Under the pieces are notes generated by a model. That model did not search any database and was not told where the DNA came from. It saw only the letters and a list, made by a program, of their open reading frames with translations. A stretch of 64,000 nt of DNA. Source: an uncultured Lachnospiraceae bacterium. GTDB lineage: Bacteria > Bacillota > Clostridia > Lachnospirales > Lachnospiraceae. Positions 44,426 through 53,528 of this stretch are shown in pieces. Location: positions 18,492 through 82,491 of the forward strand of contig CAJTTT010000007.1 in the NCBI GenBank assembly GCA_910579285.1. Direction: 5' to 3'. The stretch's first letter is position 1. Each line of letters begins with the position of its first letter. Both the position numbers and the translations under genes were made by a program.

Positions 44426-47400
44426 TTATTTCTCCTGTTCTTCTTTCTGGCGTTTCTTTCTCCAGATGATATATATAATCAATACCAACGCAATGATAAC
44501 CGCCAGCCAGATAAAGTAACATATTCCCAAAAATGTCGGGCAGATATGGCAGAGCCCGCATTTCGCTTCTTTGTCTGCCTCCACGCCGTCCGTCTCTACA
44601 TAGGCGATGGCGTAACTGGAGAACAGATCCGTGCTGACCGTGATGGTGTCCGGCGCATCGTCCAGATCGTTCATAAAAGTATACTCCCCTTCATGGGCAC
44701 GGACGATGTAAAACTCCCTGCCGCCGCACTGCAGTTTTTCAGGGATACCAATCACTACATCTATGGGTTCATCTGTTGCCGTGATGGCGTTCCAGTCTCC
44801 TGCTCCGATTCTGATAAACATGGAAATATCAACGTACATACCGAGTACGAGTCCCGGCACCTCTTCCCTGTATGCTTCGATGCCGCCCTCTATCACTTCT
44901 TTATCCTGCTTAGGAACCTGATCGGAAATATCCGTCACGTCTATCCTGATCTCTATGGTCTCGCCGCCGTTTACAAGTTCCCGCTGATTGGGCGTAAGGA
45001 CTGCCTTCACTACCTTTTCGGTGTCCGCCACGGTTGCAGTGCACTTCTCTTCCTCGTACACAACTGTTACGATGACCGTACCGTCCCCTATCTGCATTTC
45101 TTTTCTTTCCTCCTGTGGTTCCTTTTTGGTCTGTCCGGCATCCGCGCTGTCCTTCTCCGATTCCCTTATATCTGTGCCTTCCGATTCCTGCTCTTCTTCC
45201 GTCTTTTTGCTTTCTTCCTGCTCTCTGCTCTCCTCCTGTTCCGGCGCAGTTCCCGGTTTTCTGCCTTCCGGCTTCTTTTCTTCCGCCGGTGGTGTTGTTC
45301 CCGGTTCGGGCGGTGTGACCTTCGCTGGTGGTTTTACAGGCGGTGTGGATGACGTATCATCCGATGGTTCTGACGGGGGTGGTGTCGGTTCAGGCTTATC
45401 CTCTTTGTCCCCGCCGGGATTTGATGGTTTTCCACCCGGTTTCTTCGCAACGCCCTCCACTGTCACTGTCTGGTTCTCCCTGATATCACTGATGGTATAG
45501 GTGCCGTCCGCTGTCAGTTCCACTTTCACACCGTTTACTTTCACCGCAAAATCGGCGGTCTTCTGGTAGCCGTTTGCTAAGGCAAACCGGAAGGTAAAGC
45601 TGTCTCCCTCTTTCACCGGGTTTTCGCTGCCTGCCTGCGCCGACAGGGTATAGCCTGTACCGCCCTGCAAAGTGACAGTGTAGGCTGTCGTGTAAACCGC
45701 ATAGACGGTCAAGTCCGCGATAATATTCGTAAATACGGCGGGTGTTGTTCCCTGTTCGTCCATACACCACGCGCCTATGGCATTTTCCTTAGCTGGTACA
45801 GGCGGAATGTCCGTCAGAGCTGCGCCATAATCCACGGAAATCTCTTTGTATTTCGCCCCCTCTACCATAAAGGTCACTTTAATCTGGTAGGCTCCTATTG
45901 TCGCCGGCCCGCTCTTTTCGCTGGCAAAGTTTGCGGCTCCGGCTTTTACGCGCACTACATAAGTGCCGGGGGTAAGACCTGTAATCTCGCCGCTTCCGTC
46001 CGCTGTTTCGCTCACCCACGTCTTGCCGCCATCCGTGGAAACCTCATAGGCAGTACCAGCGGCAAGGTCCGTCAGTTTCCCTGTCCCTCCCGCTGTGCTT
46101 ACGTCTACACCTTTTGGCGTGGGTTTCGCGGGTCTTTCCGGGACGGGAAGGCTCTGGATGTCGCTGTCCAGCTTATCCTTGTCATTGCCGTTACGCTTAA
46201 TGGACAGGGTCGTGCCGAACCACTCCTTTCTGATGGGCAGGGTGCCGTCTGCGCCTGCCGTTATGGTATCGCTGCCTATCGTATACTCTGCGCCGGGCAC
46301 AAAGCCGGTCAGTGTCTCCGCAGAATAATCGATGCGGATATCCGGCTTATCATACTTGGTGGCAGGTTCCGCCCCGATGGTGACTGCCGCAGTCTCGCTC
46401 TGGAAGCTGGCGTTGCCTGTCTCCACCGCCTTGACGCGTATCTCGTACTCCCCTGCGGGAAGGTTTTCTATCTTCGTACCGCTTGGGGTGGCGTCTTTCC
46501 ATGTATCGAAACTGCCGTCTGTGTTCTTTACCCGGTATTCGTAGGTGGTGCCGGAGGTCAGTCCTGTGATGGCGCCGTCCGTGGCTGTTGGGTAGGATGC
46601 GTCCGTCTTTCCGGGCGTAGGTTTCGCCGGGCGTGCCGGGATGGATACTGCCGTGGTCAGGCTCGCCGGAATAATGCCGTTTTCGGGATAGCGGATATAT
46701 AGGATCTGCCCCATGTAGGCGGTCACGTCACCTCCGCTTACGGATGTCTGGCAATTCTGGTCGGTAAATGCCTCGATGCCGTCCGTCAGCGTAAGTGTCT
46801 CCGCCACATAGCCGATCTTCAGCTTATCCGGCGTGGGCGCGGCAGGCATGGTGGCGATCTGCGCCTCACCACTTTCCCGTGACGCAAAGCTTGTATCTGT
46901 CGCCGGGTAGTATGCCCTGAAAATGTAAATGGTCTTCTGGGTAAGTCCTGTAAATGCAGTGCTGTCCTGCCAGTTCCCCGTCCCATCCGTGCGGCGGTAC
47001 TGTGCGCTAGTGATGGTCTTTAAGGTAATGCTGTTTTCCGTGCGGGTATTCAGTTCCGGGGCATTCGGCGCAGCAGGCCTTGCCGGGACAGAAAGGCTCT
47101 GTGCCGTGCTGTCACTGGTCTCGCTGCCGTTGCCTTTTTTAATAATATTAAGATTGCTGTCAAACCAGCCTTCTTTGATGGGGATACGCCCTTCCCCGTC
47201 CGCCGTGTATGCCGTGCCGTCTATGGTGTATGTTGCACCGGGCACAAGGTCTGTCAGTTCTTCTTCCCGATAATCAATCTCCGCAGCAGGCTGTTTCTCA
47301 GGTCCCTTGACCTTTACGGTAAAGGGCTTTGTAGCTGTATTACCCGCGTTATCGGTGGCGGTGACTTTTATTTCCGTGATGCCCGTAGGTATTTTTTCTG

Positions 47401-50400
47401 CGGGAATGTCAAAGACGACCTGTGCCTGCAATGCGCCCGTTCCAACGGCAACAGATTGTTCCGCGTCATCCCCGATCTGATAGGTAATGGTGGCGATCCC
47501 CGCTGTGATGGCATTTTCCGTATCGTCCTTTACAGTCACTTGGATAGCCGTGGGGGTATCGTAGTAGTCCGTCCCTGCATCGGTGGTGATGACTGGCGGG
47601 GTATCCTCCACGATCACACCGCCTGCGCTTTCCGTGCCGATGGTCACACTGTCAGCGTCATTACCCGCCCTGTCGGTACAGGTAATGGTGATGGTCCCGC
47701 GGAAATCCTTGTCAAAGGTGATCTCCGCCTCGCCATTTGTAACCGTTGCTGTCTTTTTCTCCGCTTTGTCCGCATTAAGATTTCCAGCTGCATCTCTGGG
47801 CGTCAAACAAAAGCTGATCTTTTCCACGCCGCTGCCCTCGTCCGTGACAGGCACATGGACGATCATGCTCTTTTTTCCGATGATCCAGTCTGATAAGTCT
47901 TTCACCTTGTTTTCGTAAGTAAGCGCGCCAATCTGAGGTTTTTTCTTATCCAGTCTGACCGTAAATGTATCACTTGCAGCGGAAACATTGCCTGCCGCGT
48001 CTTTTGCCTTAAACTGATAAGTGTGCTCTCCCTCCAGAACAGGGGTGTAATCATAAAGCACGCTGCCTGTCCCACCCGGAAAACCGTTTACTTCTGCGAA
48101 AGGGCTTCCGTCAACGCTTACCTGCAGCCCGGTCACACTCACACCGTCATACAGTTTCAGCGGGATTTTTTCCTGTGCGTTCGTCCAGCCTGCAGGCAGG
48201 ATTACGCCGTTTTGCAGTACGGGTTTGGCGGGTAGTGTCTCATCCTTCCAGCGGGCATGAAGGGTGTGGGCGGACGTTTCCGTTACAATAGTTTCCGCAT
48301 CAACCTTAGCGCCCTGCCCCTCTGCCTCAGCAGTGTACCAGCCTTTGAACGTGTAGCCTGTTCTGGTCGGTACGGGAAGATTACCGTATGCACTGGCATA
48401 TGTCACATTTTTGCTTGTGGTGGTATCTCCGCCATCCGCACCGTGGTATTCAAATGTCACCTGATAGGTGTTGGGCGTCCATTTCGCATAAAGCAAAGTT
48501 TTTCCCGTAACTGCTTTCTTAAAGTCATATGCCGTACTGCCGCCGTCTGCCGTTACCCACTTGCTGAATGTGTAGCCTGTCTTTGTGGGATTATCTGTCG
48601 GCACAGATGCCGCAGCACCCTTTAGGACGATCTGCTGTGCCGGAGCTGTCAGTTCTGTAGTTCCGTCATAGAATGTGACGGTATAGTAATCCACTCTGGC
48701 GGTAACTTCTGCTCCCGTCACGGTTACTTCCACGCCGGTATCAATATCGCCAATGTAAATTTTATATGTACCATCAGGCGCAGCAAGGCTTGGAAGGAAT
48801 GTCTTTCCATCATCAGAAGTAAGTCTATAGCCAGATGGCGCTCCTGTCCACTCCACACCGTCCTTATAAGCGGTTATGGTTACGGGATAGCCCTTTGCTT
48901 CTTCCCTTGTAATCTTAATGGTATATGCTTTCGACATTTCTCCGGAAGTTACGGTAATCACAATCGTGTTTTCGCCCTCGACAAGATCAACCGTTTTCGG
49001 CACCCCATTTTCCATCGAGGTCTCCGCACCATCATTAATTTTTATTGTAATGTCCGCCCCCGACGCCGTATCTGCCAGTGTTGCCGTGATACCGATTTCA
49101 TCGACACTGTTGGCAACCGTTGAGGTATATTCTGTTATGCTTGGATCAAATGGCGACGGAGAAAGCGTTGCACCGCTTGCCGATAAGTCAAGTCCTCCGA
49201 GGTCACAGCTTCCCGGCAACGCCAGCCATAATTCATTGCGTGGTTCTTTGCCAGAATCTGTTTCTTCTGTTGTTTCCTTCCGCAAAATCTCATAGCCATC
49301 TTTATCACTAAAAAAGCAACTCCAATCAGCAGGCGTGATTCCATATCCTTTTCCGCCTGCTACTTGTACAGGATTAGGTTTTGCCGATGTCGGTGGACTC
49401 TGTACAGTAATTCCAATAGATGAACCTTCTAAATTACCAGTAACATCAAAAAACAAACCCGTTCTAAAAAAAACATTACTTGTATTTTCATCCCCATCCG
49501 TGTTTCCAGAAATATTTACTGTACCTGATATAGAAAACACTTTGCACTCTGTGCCAAATACTCCCCCGCCGTACTTTGTCTGCGTAATTGTATTATTTAT
49601 AATGGATGCGTTTGATATTTCTATATTGCTGTTGTTTAGATTTATCCCTCCGCCCCTTTGGGCCTTATTTTCCTCAATACTTCCTCCAAATATGTTTACT
49701 TGGGCATATGCGGCATTTATTCCTCCTCCCGTACCGGAACATAAATTATCTATGATTTTTCCACCATATATATTTACTTTAGAATTTATAGTCGCACTGT
49801 CACCAATACAATATATACCTCCTCCTCCACCCTTATCAGTTTGATTTTCCTTAATAACTCCGCCAAACATATTAAATGTGGTTTCAGAAGTATTTCCATC
49901 ATCCATAAATATCCCTCCACCACCAACAGACTCCCCCTTTCCTCCCTTAATACAGCCACTATCATTTTTACAATCACAAAGTGTAAATGTACTATTTTTA
50001 TTCACTACAATTACGCTTCCATTCTCGCCTATATGTTTCAGTGTACCGCCATTTAGGCATAGTGTTACATTCCCGTCAATGGTAATGGTACCTACTTCTG
50101 TTATTTCTAATTCCTTCAAAAAATAGTATCCTGAAGTAAGCGTATAACCCGCCTCCGCATCTCCCTTCACATCTCCGTTGATCAGAAGTTGTCCGCTATC
50201 ATTTATAGTAAGCAGTTTATACTCAATATCTGTATTATGGACAGTATGGTCGCCAATAACTATATTCCTGCCGCAGATACAGTGCATATGTGAAACATCA
50301 TCTGCCGCCATGACCTGACTGCTTTCTGCAAGTTTTTCTGCAATCTCCACCCATGCCGTCAGTTTTACCAGTTCTTCCTCCGGCATCTGTTCCTGCTGTT

Positions 50401-51529
50401 CCTCTGTCAGCGCCTCGTAATCCTCCCAGATGGCAAGGGCTTCTTTCACATATTCATTCAGCTTTTCTTCCCATTCCGCATAGGCATCCCCATCTTCTTC
50501 CATATCCGGCCCTGTAGCAAGATATTCCTCCGCATCCGGCAGTGCTGCAATCCGTTCAAGCAATGCCTGTATTATGGCATCTACACCGCTTTCTACCGTC
50601 ACTGTAATCTGCGGCAGGCTGACACCCTCCGCCAGTGTATAGCCATCCGGCAGGACAGCCGTAAAAGTATATGTCCCCTCTGTGTTTCCGTCATACTCCG
50701 GCTCTGACTTCCATGTCACACCGTCTATCGTAATCGTTTCTTCCTGCTTTTCGGTCTGTATACTCTCCAAGGTCTGTACGGGAATCACATTTTCCGCATG
50801 ATATTCCTCCATTGTGACCGTATGGGTTTCCTGTGAAACTGCGCTTTCCAGTTGTCCCTCCGAGGGCACGCTTTCCTGCTCATTCACACTCTCCCCCTGC
50901 TCCTCTGCGGGCGCACTTTCCCCTGTGCCGTTTTCCTCTTTTTCAATGTCTGCCGTGTCCCCGCTGTCTGTTTCAGTTGTTCCGTCTGTTTCTTCTAATT
51001 CTCCGTCCGCCTCCGGCTGTACATCCTCTCCTTCCCCGGTCTCCGCATCGTTATCTTCGCTCTCACCGCCTGTTTCCGTATCGCTATTTTCGTTCTCATT
51101 GCCTGTTTCTGTATTGTCCTGCACTGTATCGGATGACTCGCCTTCTTCCTGCTCCTCCGTATTGCCACCGTTATCCTCCACGCCATCCATGTCTCCGTCC
51201 GGCTCTTCACCGTCATTTTCTCCGATATCCTCTTTGCCGTCATCTTTCGGTTGCCGCTCCGTCACAACCACCACCAGCGCGTCGGGAAGCGTCAGTTCCG
51301 AAAGTGCGGTTCCTATCGGGACAGTCTGTTCTCTAACCTCATCGGGCAGCGAGGTAAAATCGGTGATATGCCGCGTTTCTGACTGCGCCGATTCCTCCGA
51401 TGCAAAGGCGGAGAGGGTCTCCAGCATATCCGGATAGGTGGTAAACAGCACACAAAAACTGAGCATCACCGCCAGTATGCGCAGACGCCTTTTTCTCCTT
51501 GCTTTCAACCATGCACGTTGTTCATCCAT
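44426..51529 (-). CDS. Very large multidomain cell-surface protein
   Basis: A 2367-residue exported protein. Signal peptide about 12-45 (RRLRILAVMLSFCVLFTTYP); Asp/Glu-rich low-complexity region about 85-230; right-handed beta-helix about 415-705 with repeated GGGI/GG turns; cadherin-like beta-sandwich about 780-885; two InlB/Listeria-Bacteroides repeats (GYTFSKWVTADGG, GYTFKGWYTAEAEG) about 950-1100; Ig-like domains about 1110-1410; two copies of a module starting IDYxxExLTxxVPGAxYTI (about 1415 and 1735) among Fn3-like repeats; Pro/Glu-rich stalk about 2035-2140. C-terminal span ICYFIWLAVIIALVLIIYII with a KKRQK tail; no LPXTG. Probably an adhesin. GAGGAGG precedes the ATG at 51529. It is cotranscribed with the regulator upstream. 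Confidence 0.88.
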   Translation of the reverse strand: MDEQRAWLKARRKRRLRILAVMLSFCVLFTTYPDMLETLSAFASEESAQSETRHITDFTSLPDEVREQTVPIGTALSELTLPDALVVVVTERQPKDDGKEDIGENDGEEPDGDMDGVEDNGGNTEEQEEGESSDTVQDNTETGNENENSDTETGGESEDNDAETGEGEDVQPEADGELEETDGTTETDSGDTADIEKEENGTGESAPAEEQGESVNEQESVPSEGQLESAVSQETHTVTMEEYHAENVIPVQTLESIQTEKQEETITIDGVTWKSEPEYDGNTEGTYTFTAVLPDGYTLAEGVSLPQITVTVESGVDAIIQALLERIAALPDAEEYLATGPDMEEDGDAYAEWEEKLNEYVKEALAIWEDYEALTEEQQEQMPEEELVKLTAWVEIAEKLAESSQVMAADDVSHMHCICGRNIVIGDHTVHNTDIEYKLLTINDSGQLLINGDVKGDAEAGYTLTSGYYFLKELEITEVGTITIDGNVTLCLNGGTLKHIGENGSVIVVNKNSTFTLCDCKNDSGCIKGGKGESVGGGGIFMDDGNTSETTFNMFGGVIKENQTDKGGGGGIYCIGDSATINSKVNIYGGKIIDNLCSGTGGGINAAYAQVNIFGGSIEENKAQRGGGINLNNSNIEISNASIINNTITQTKYGGGVFGTECKVFSISGTVNISGNTDGDENTSNVFFRTGLFFDVTGNLEGSSIGITVQSPPTSAKPNPVQVAGGKGYGITPADWSCFFSDKDGYEILRKETTEETDSGKEPRNELWLALPGSCDLGGLDLSASGATLSPSPFDPSITEYTSTVANSVDEIGITATLADTASGADITIKINDGAETSMENGVPKTVDLVEGENTIVITVTSGEMSKAYTIKITREEAKGYPVTITAYKDGVEWTGAPSGYRLTSDDGKTFLPSLAAPDGTYKIYIGDIDTGVEVTVTGAEVTARVDYYTVTFYDGTTELTAPAQQIVLKGAAASVPTDNPTKTGYTFSKWVTADGGSTAYDFKKAVTGKTLLYAKWTPNTYQVTFEYHGADGGDTTTSKNVTYASAYGNLPVPTRTGYTFKGWYTAEAEGQGAKVDAETIVTETSAHTLHARWKDETLPAKPVLQNGVILPAGWTNAQEKIPLKLYDGVSVTGLQVSVDGSPFAEVNGFPGGTGSVLYDYTPVLEGEHTYQFKAKDAAGNVSAASDTFTVRLDKKKPQIGALTYENKVKDLSDWIIGKKSMIVHVPVTDEGSGVEKISFCLTPRDAAGNLNADKAEKKTATVTNGEAEITFDKDFRGTITITCTDRAGNDADSVTIGTESAGGVIVEDTPPVITTDAGTDYYDTPTAIQVTVKDDTENAITAGIATITYQIGDDAEQSVAVGTGALQAQVVFDIPAEKIPTGITEIKVTATDNAGNTATKPFTVKVKGPEKQPAAEIDYREEELTDLVPGATYTIDGTAYTADGEGRIPIKEGWFDSNLNIIKKGNGSETSDSTAQSLSVPARPAAPNAPELNTRTENSITLKTITSAQYRRTDGTGNWQDSTAFTGLTQKTIYIFRAYYPATDTSFASRESGEAQIATMPAAPTPDKLKIGYVAETLTLTDGIEAFTDQNCQTSVSGGDVTAYMGQILYIRYPENGIIPASLTTAVSIPARPAKPTPGKTDASYPTATDGAITGLTSGTTYEYRVKNTDGSFDTWKDATPSGTKIENLPAGEYEIRVKAVETGNASFQSETAAVTIGAEPATKYDKPDIRIDYSAETLTGFVPGAEYTIGSDTITAGADGTLPIRKEWFGTTLSIKRNGNDKDKLDSDIQSLPVPERPAKPTPKGVDVSTAGGTGKLTDLAAGTAYEVSTDGGKTWVSETADGSGEITGLTPGTYVVRVKAGAANFASEKSGPATIGAYQIKVTFMVEGAKYKEISVDYGAALTDIPPVPAKENAIGAWCMDEQGTTPAVFTNIIADLTVYAVYTTAYTVTLQGGTGYTLSAQAGSENPVKEGDSFTFRFALANGYQKTADFAVKVNGVKVELTADGTYTISDIRENQTVTVEGVAKKPGGKPSNPGGDKEDKPEPTPPPSEPSDDTSSTPPVKPPAKVTPPEPGTTPPAEEKKPEGRKPGTAPEQEESREQEESKKTEEEQESEGTDIRESEKDSADAGQTKKEPQEERKEMQIGDGTVIVTVVYEEEKCTATVADTEKVVKAVLTPNQRELVNGGETIEIRIDVTDISDQVPKQDKEVIEGGIEAYREEVPGLVLGMYVDISMFIRIGAGDWNAITATDEPIDVVIGIPEKLQCGGREFYIVRAHEGEYTFMNDLDDAPDTITVSTDLFSSYAIAYVETDGVEADKEAKCGLCHICPTFLGICYFIWLAVIIALVLIIYIIWRKKRQKEEQEK

Positions 51530-51569
51530 TTTATACACCTCCTCGTCAAAACAATTTACAATAAGCCAC

Positions 51570-52121
51570 CTATCCGTTTTTGTGGCTGTTCCATTTCGCC
51601 AGTAACGTGTCTATGAAAAATCCGACCGTGTATCTGTATGTCCGCCTTTTTTCAGAAGTCATTTTTTCAGCGGACGAGGCAGGCTGTTCCCCTGTCTCCT
51701 TTTTGCTGCGCGTTTTCCGATGCCGATTCAATTTCCCTACCGCCCTGTCTACCGCCGCAAAAAGCTGCTCCTGTGATACAGGTTTCAGAATATACTGTAT
51801 TGCATCCACCTGAAAAGCCTCCACCGCATATTCTGCTGACGAGGATTGGAAGATGATGATTCCCTCATAGCCGTTGTCCCGCAGCGTCCGGGCGCACTCC
51901 AGGCCGTTCCCGTCCGGCAGGTAAATATCCATGACCGCCATGTCGAACGTCCACTCTCCGGCATGCCCTGTCCGGCACACGCTTTCCATAAACGGCTCTG
52001 TATGTGTGAAACAGGCTGTCTCCAGCTCATGCTTCGGGTGCGCCGCGCCATAGGCGGAGAGTATTTCCTCTGTCCTTCGCAGGGCGTCAGCGTCAGCGTC
52101 CAGTATCGCTATCCGATAAAA
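51570..52121 (-). CDS. Receiver-domain response regulator lacking a recognisable output domain
   Basis: A 183-residue protein. The receiver (1-120) has the acidic pair in AILDADADAL, the phosphorylation aspartate in DMAVMDIYLPDGNG, and the lysine in YILKPVSQEQL, resembling LytTR-type (AgrA/LytR) regulators. Where a LytTR DNA-binding domain is expected, there is only a basic linker (NRHRKTRSKK) and a short tail RRTYRYTVGFFIDTLLAKW. It could be truncated, or act by protein contact. GGAGGG precedes the ATG at 52121. The surface protein gene starts 40 bases downstream, so it may tune that gene. No partner kinase is in the window. Confidence 0.8.
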   Translation of the reverse strand, partial: FYRIAILDADADALRRTEEILSAYGAAHPKHELETACFTHTEPFMESVCRTGHAGEWTFDMAVMDIYLPDGNGLECARTLRDNGYEGIIIFQSSSAEYAVEAFQVDAIQYILKPVSQEQLFAAVDRAVGKLNRHRKTRSKKETGEQPASSAEKMTSEKRRTYRYTVGFFIDTLLAKWNSHKNG

Positions 52122-52190
52122 CATGTTTCGCCCTCCTGCAGACACGGCTCATACTTCGGAATCCTTCTGGCCCTGCATATGCACGCAAAG

Positions 52191-52244
52191 AAGCCGTTAT
52201 CCTCACAGGAACAGAGCGTTCTTGTTCCGTGAAGATAACGGCTT
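52191..52244 (-). promoter_or_regulatory. Long hairpin in the 5' leader of the regulator/surface-protein transcript
   Basis: AAGCCGTTATC and GATAACGGCTT (11-base perfect arms) enclose a second stem, TCAC plus GGAACA with TGTTCC plus GTGA, giving a nearly continuous stem of about 21 base pairs. It lies between the promoter and the regulator's start codon. The following T-run is weak, so it may be an attenuator, mRNA stabiliser or protein-binding site. A second small GCGC/GCGC hairpin with a T-tract on the minus strand lies at about 52284-52300. Confidence 0.6.
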
Positions 52245-52315
52245 TGTAATTGTAATAACAGTCTTATGGAGCGGACAACAAAAAAAGGCGCAAAAAAGCG
52301 CAGATCGCCTAAGGC

Positions 52316-52360
52316 TTGGCTTGGCTTGGCTTGGCTTGGCTTGGCTTGGCTTGGCTTGGC
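52316..52360. repeat. Pentanucleotide tandem repeat (TTGGC)9
   Basis: Nine perfect copies of TTGGC (GCCAA on the minus strand). The tract begins about 6 bases downstream of the -10 box of the minus-strand promoter, so it is the first part of the transcript for the regulator and surface protein. Perfect 5-base tracts change copy number by slipped-strand mispairing. Because it lies at the transcription start and in the leader, a change would alter spacing or RNA structure rather than a reading frame. Confidence 0.9.
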
Positions 52361-52365
52361 TAATC

Positions 52366-52395
52366 ATCATATCCTTTCGGGTCATTTTGTGTCAA
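52366..52395 (-). promoter_or_regulatory. Promoter of the regulator/surface-protein transcript
   Basis: On the minus strand TTGACA (52390-52395), an 18-base spacer and TATGAT (52366-52371). Predicted start near 52359, directly at the edge of the TTGGC tract, leaving a leader of about 240 bases. Confidence 0.7.
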
Positions 52396-52455
52396 CTCCA
52401 GTTTTTCCATTTTTCCTTAAAAGTTTAAAGTGTTTTTTATTATACAGAAATCATG

Positions 52456-53105
52456 CTATTTTTCTATTAAGATAGTACAGATTGTCGCTTTTGTGGTATA
52501 CTTTGCATATTTTGAGACTGATGACGTTGATGCACACAACACCCGTATGCTCTGCCGCTTCATCTGCCGCGTGTGACAGCACGGTGGATTCCCACTCATT
52601 GAAAAACAGACCGTGTGTGCCAACTTTTTTATACCCGGTCTGTCTGCAAAATAATCCATATAATTTTTCTTTTTGGCTATGATGTCAAAGTTATTCCCCA
52701 ATGCCTGCGCGATAAATTCGGAGATATTCTTTAGGTAATTGCAGCACAGGATTCGTTTGGGGATGAAAGTCCCCTTCCATTTGTTATTTAATCTTTCCCC
52801 ATACCGTCTCATTCAAAAATATCTGTCCCTCCACCATACGGATAATATTTCATCATATTATCAATCTTGCACTTTAGATAATCCGTGTTAACTCCCCTCT
52901 CATATGTGTTCATCTGATGGAGAGCATATACTATGACAGCACAATTATAATCAAGTTCCTTTTTTCTGCCTCCGTTCCCGTTCTTCTGTCCTGATAATCT
53001 TATCGAGCTTTCCTCCGGCATCGGATGCGTATCCCTGGTAATTCTTTTCCGATACGACACTCTGTCTGTATAATAAAACATATCAAAAAAACTCATATAC
53101 ATCAC
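52456..53105 (-). pseudogene. Two overlapping small frames, unassigned, possibly gene remnants
   Basis: Frames at 52809-53105 (98 codons) and 52456-52812 (118 codons) overlap by ATGA. The first contains SIRLSGQKNGNGGRKKELDY and VYALHQMNTYERGVNTDYL, which read like real protein; the second has lower-quality sequence rich in Cys, Lys and Ser. Neither has a clear ribosome binding site or a family I recognise. They may be the broken ends of a larger gene. The region is AT-rich. Confidence 0.3.
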
Positions 53106-53120
53106 CAGGGCAAGATATGC

Positions 53121-53246
53121 CTACTCTTCTAATACCTTATCCTGCTCCTCCAGAATGCTTTGATTCATAGTCTGCACATCTCCCTGTATCATCTGAAGCA
53201 TGGATTCATTTGATGCTACACTGGGAATGTCCTCCTTTATATCCAT
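53121..53246 (-). CDS. Small acidic ORF (41 aa), unassigned
   Basis: MDIKEDIPSVASNESMLQMI continues with DVQTMNQSILEEQDKVLEE, an acidic, helical peptide. It begins within the 3' end of the 54-codon frame upstream, in another frame, and AGGAAGAG lies 3-10 bases before its ATG. Too short to identify; could be the tail of a frameshifted gene. Confidence 0.3.
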   Translation of the reverse strand: MDIKEDIPSVASNESMLQMIQGDVQTMNQSILEEQDKVLEE

Positions 53247-53370
53247 ACTCTCTTCCTAAGTCATCTTTTACCATCTGAAACATTCGGTCAAGATTATACC
53301 TCTGTGCGTTTTCCCAAAGTTGTTCTTCTATCAATCCCGAATCTTTAAAATATTTCAACATTGTTTCCAT
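53206..53370 (-). CDS. Small ORF (54 aa), unassigned
   Basis: METMLKYFKDSGLIEEQLWE then NAQRYNLDRMFQMVKDDLGR reads as a compact helical protein. It starts 9 bases after the stop of an open stretch (53380-53540) that follows the Fic gene and contains KLEEVSDEKFGTFFVSRKFA without a start codon. The chain of short overlapping frames suggests either a small-protein operon tail or decay of one gene. Confidence 0.3.
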   Translation of the reverse strand: METMLKYFKDSGLIEEQLWENAQRYNLDRMFQMVKDDLGREYGYKGGHSQCSIK

Positions 53371-53528
53371 TGCTTTCTTTCACCGCACTAAATATTTATT
53401 TCCTTCCCGTGCCGCCGCAATCCGGCTGTCCGCAAACTTTCTGGACACAAAAAAAGTACCAAACTTTTCGTCTGAGACTTCTTCCAGTTTTTGTACAATA
53501 TTATTTACACGGTTCGTGTCGACACTTC

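Noticed and set aside
50814..51437. A 207-codon plus-strand Ser/Pro-rich frame opposite the surface protein
   Set aside because: It is antisense to the Asp/Glu/Thr-rich low-complexity region and has the composition expected from that complement; no ribosome binding site.
44426..51529. Sortase-anchored (LPXTG) surface protein
   Set aside because: No LPXTG-like motif precedes the C-terminal span; the end is a simple membrane span with a basic tail.
52203..52385. A 60-codon minus-strand frame with AKPSQ repeats spanning the TTGGC tract
   Set aside because: It begins between the -35 and -10 boxes of a good promoter, so its start would not be transcribed from that promoter, and its sequence is just the translation of the 5-base repeat and a hairpin.
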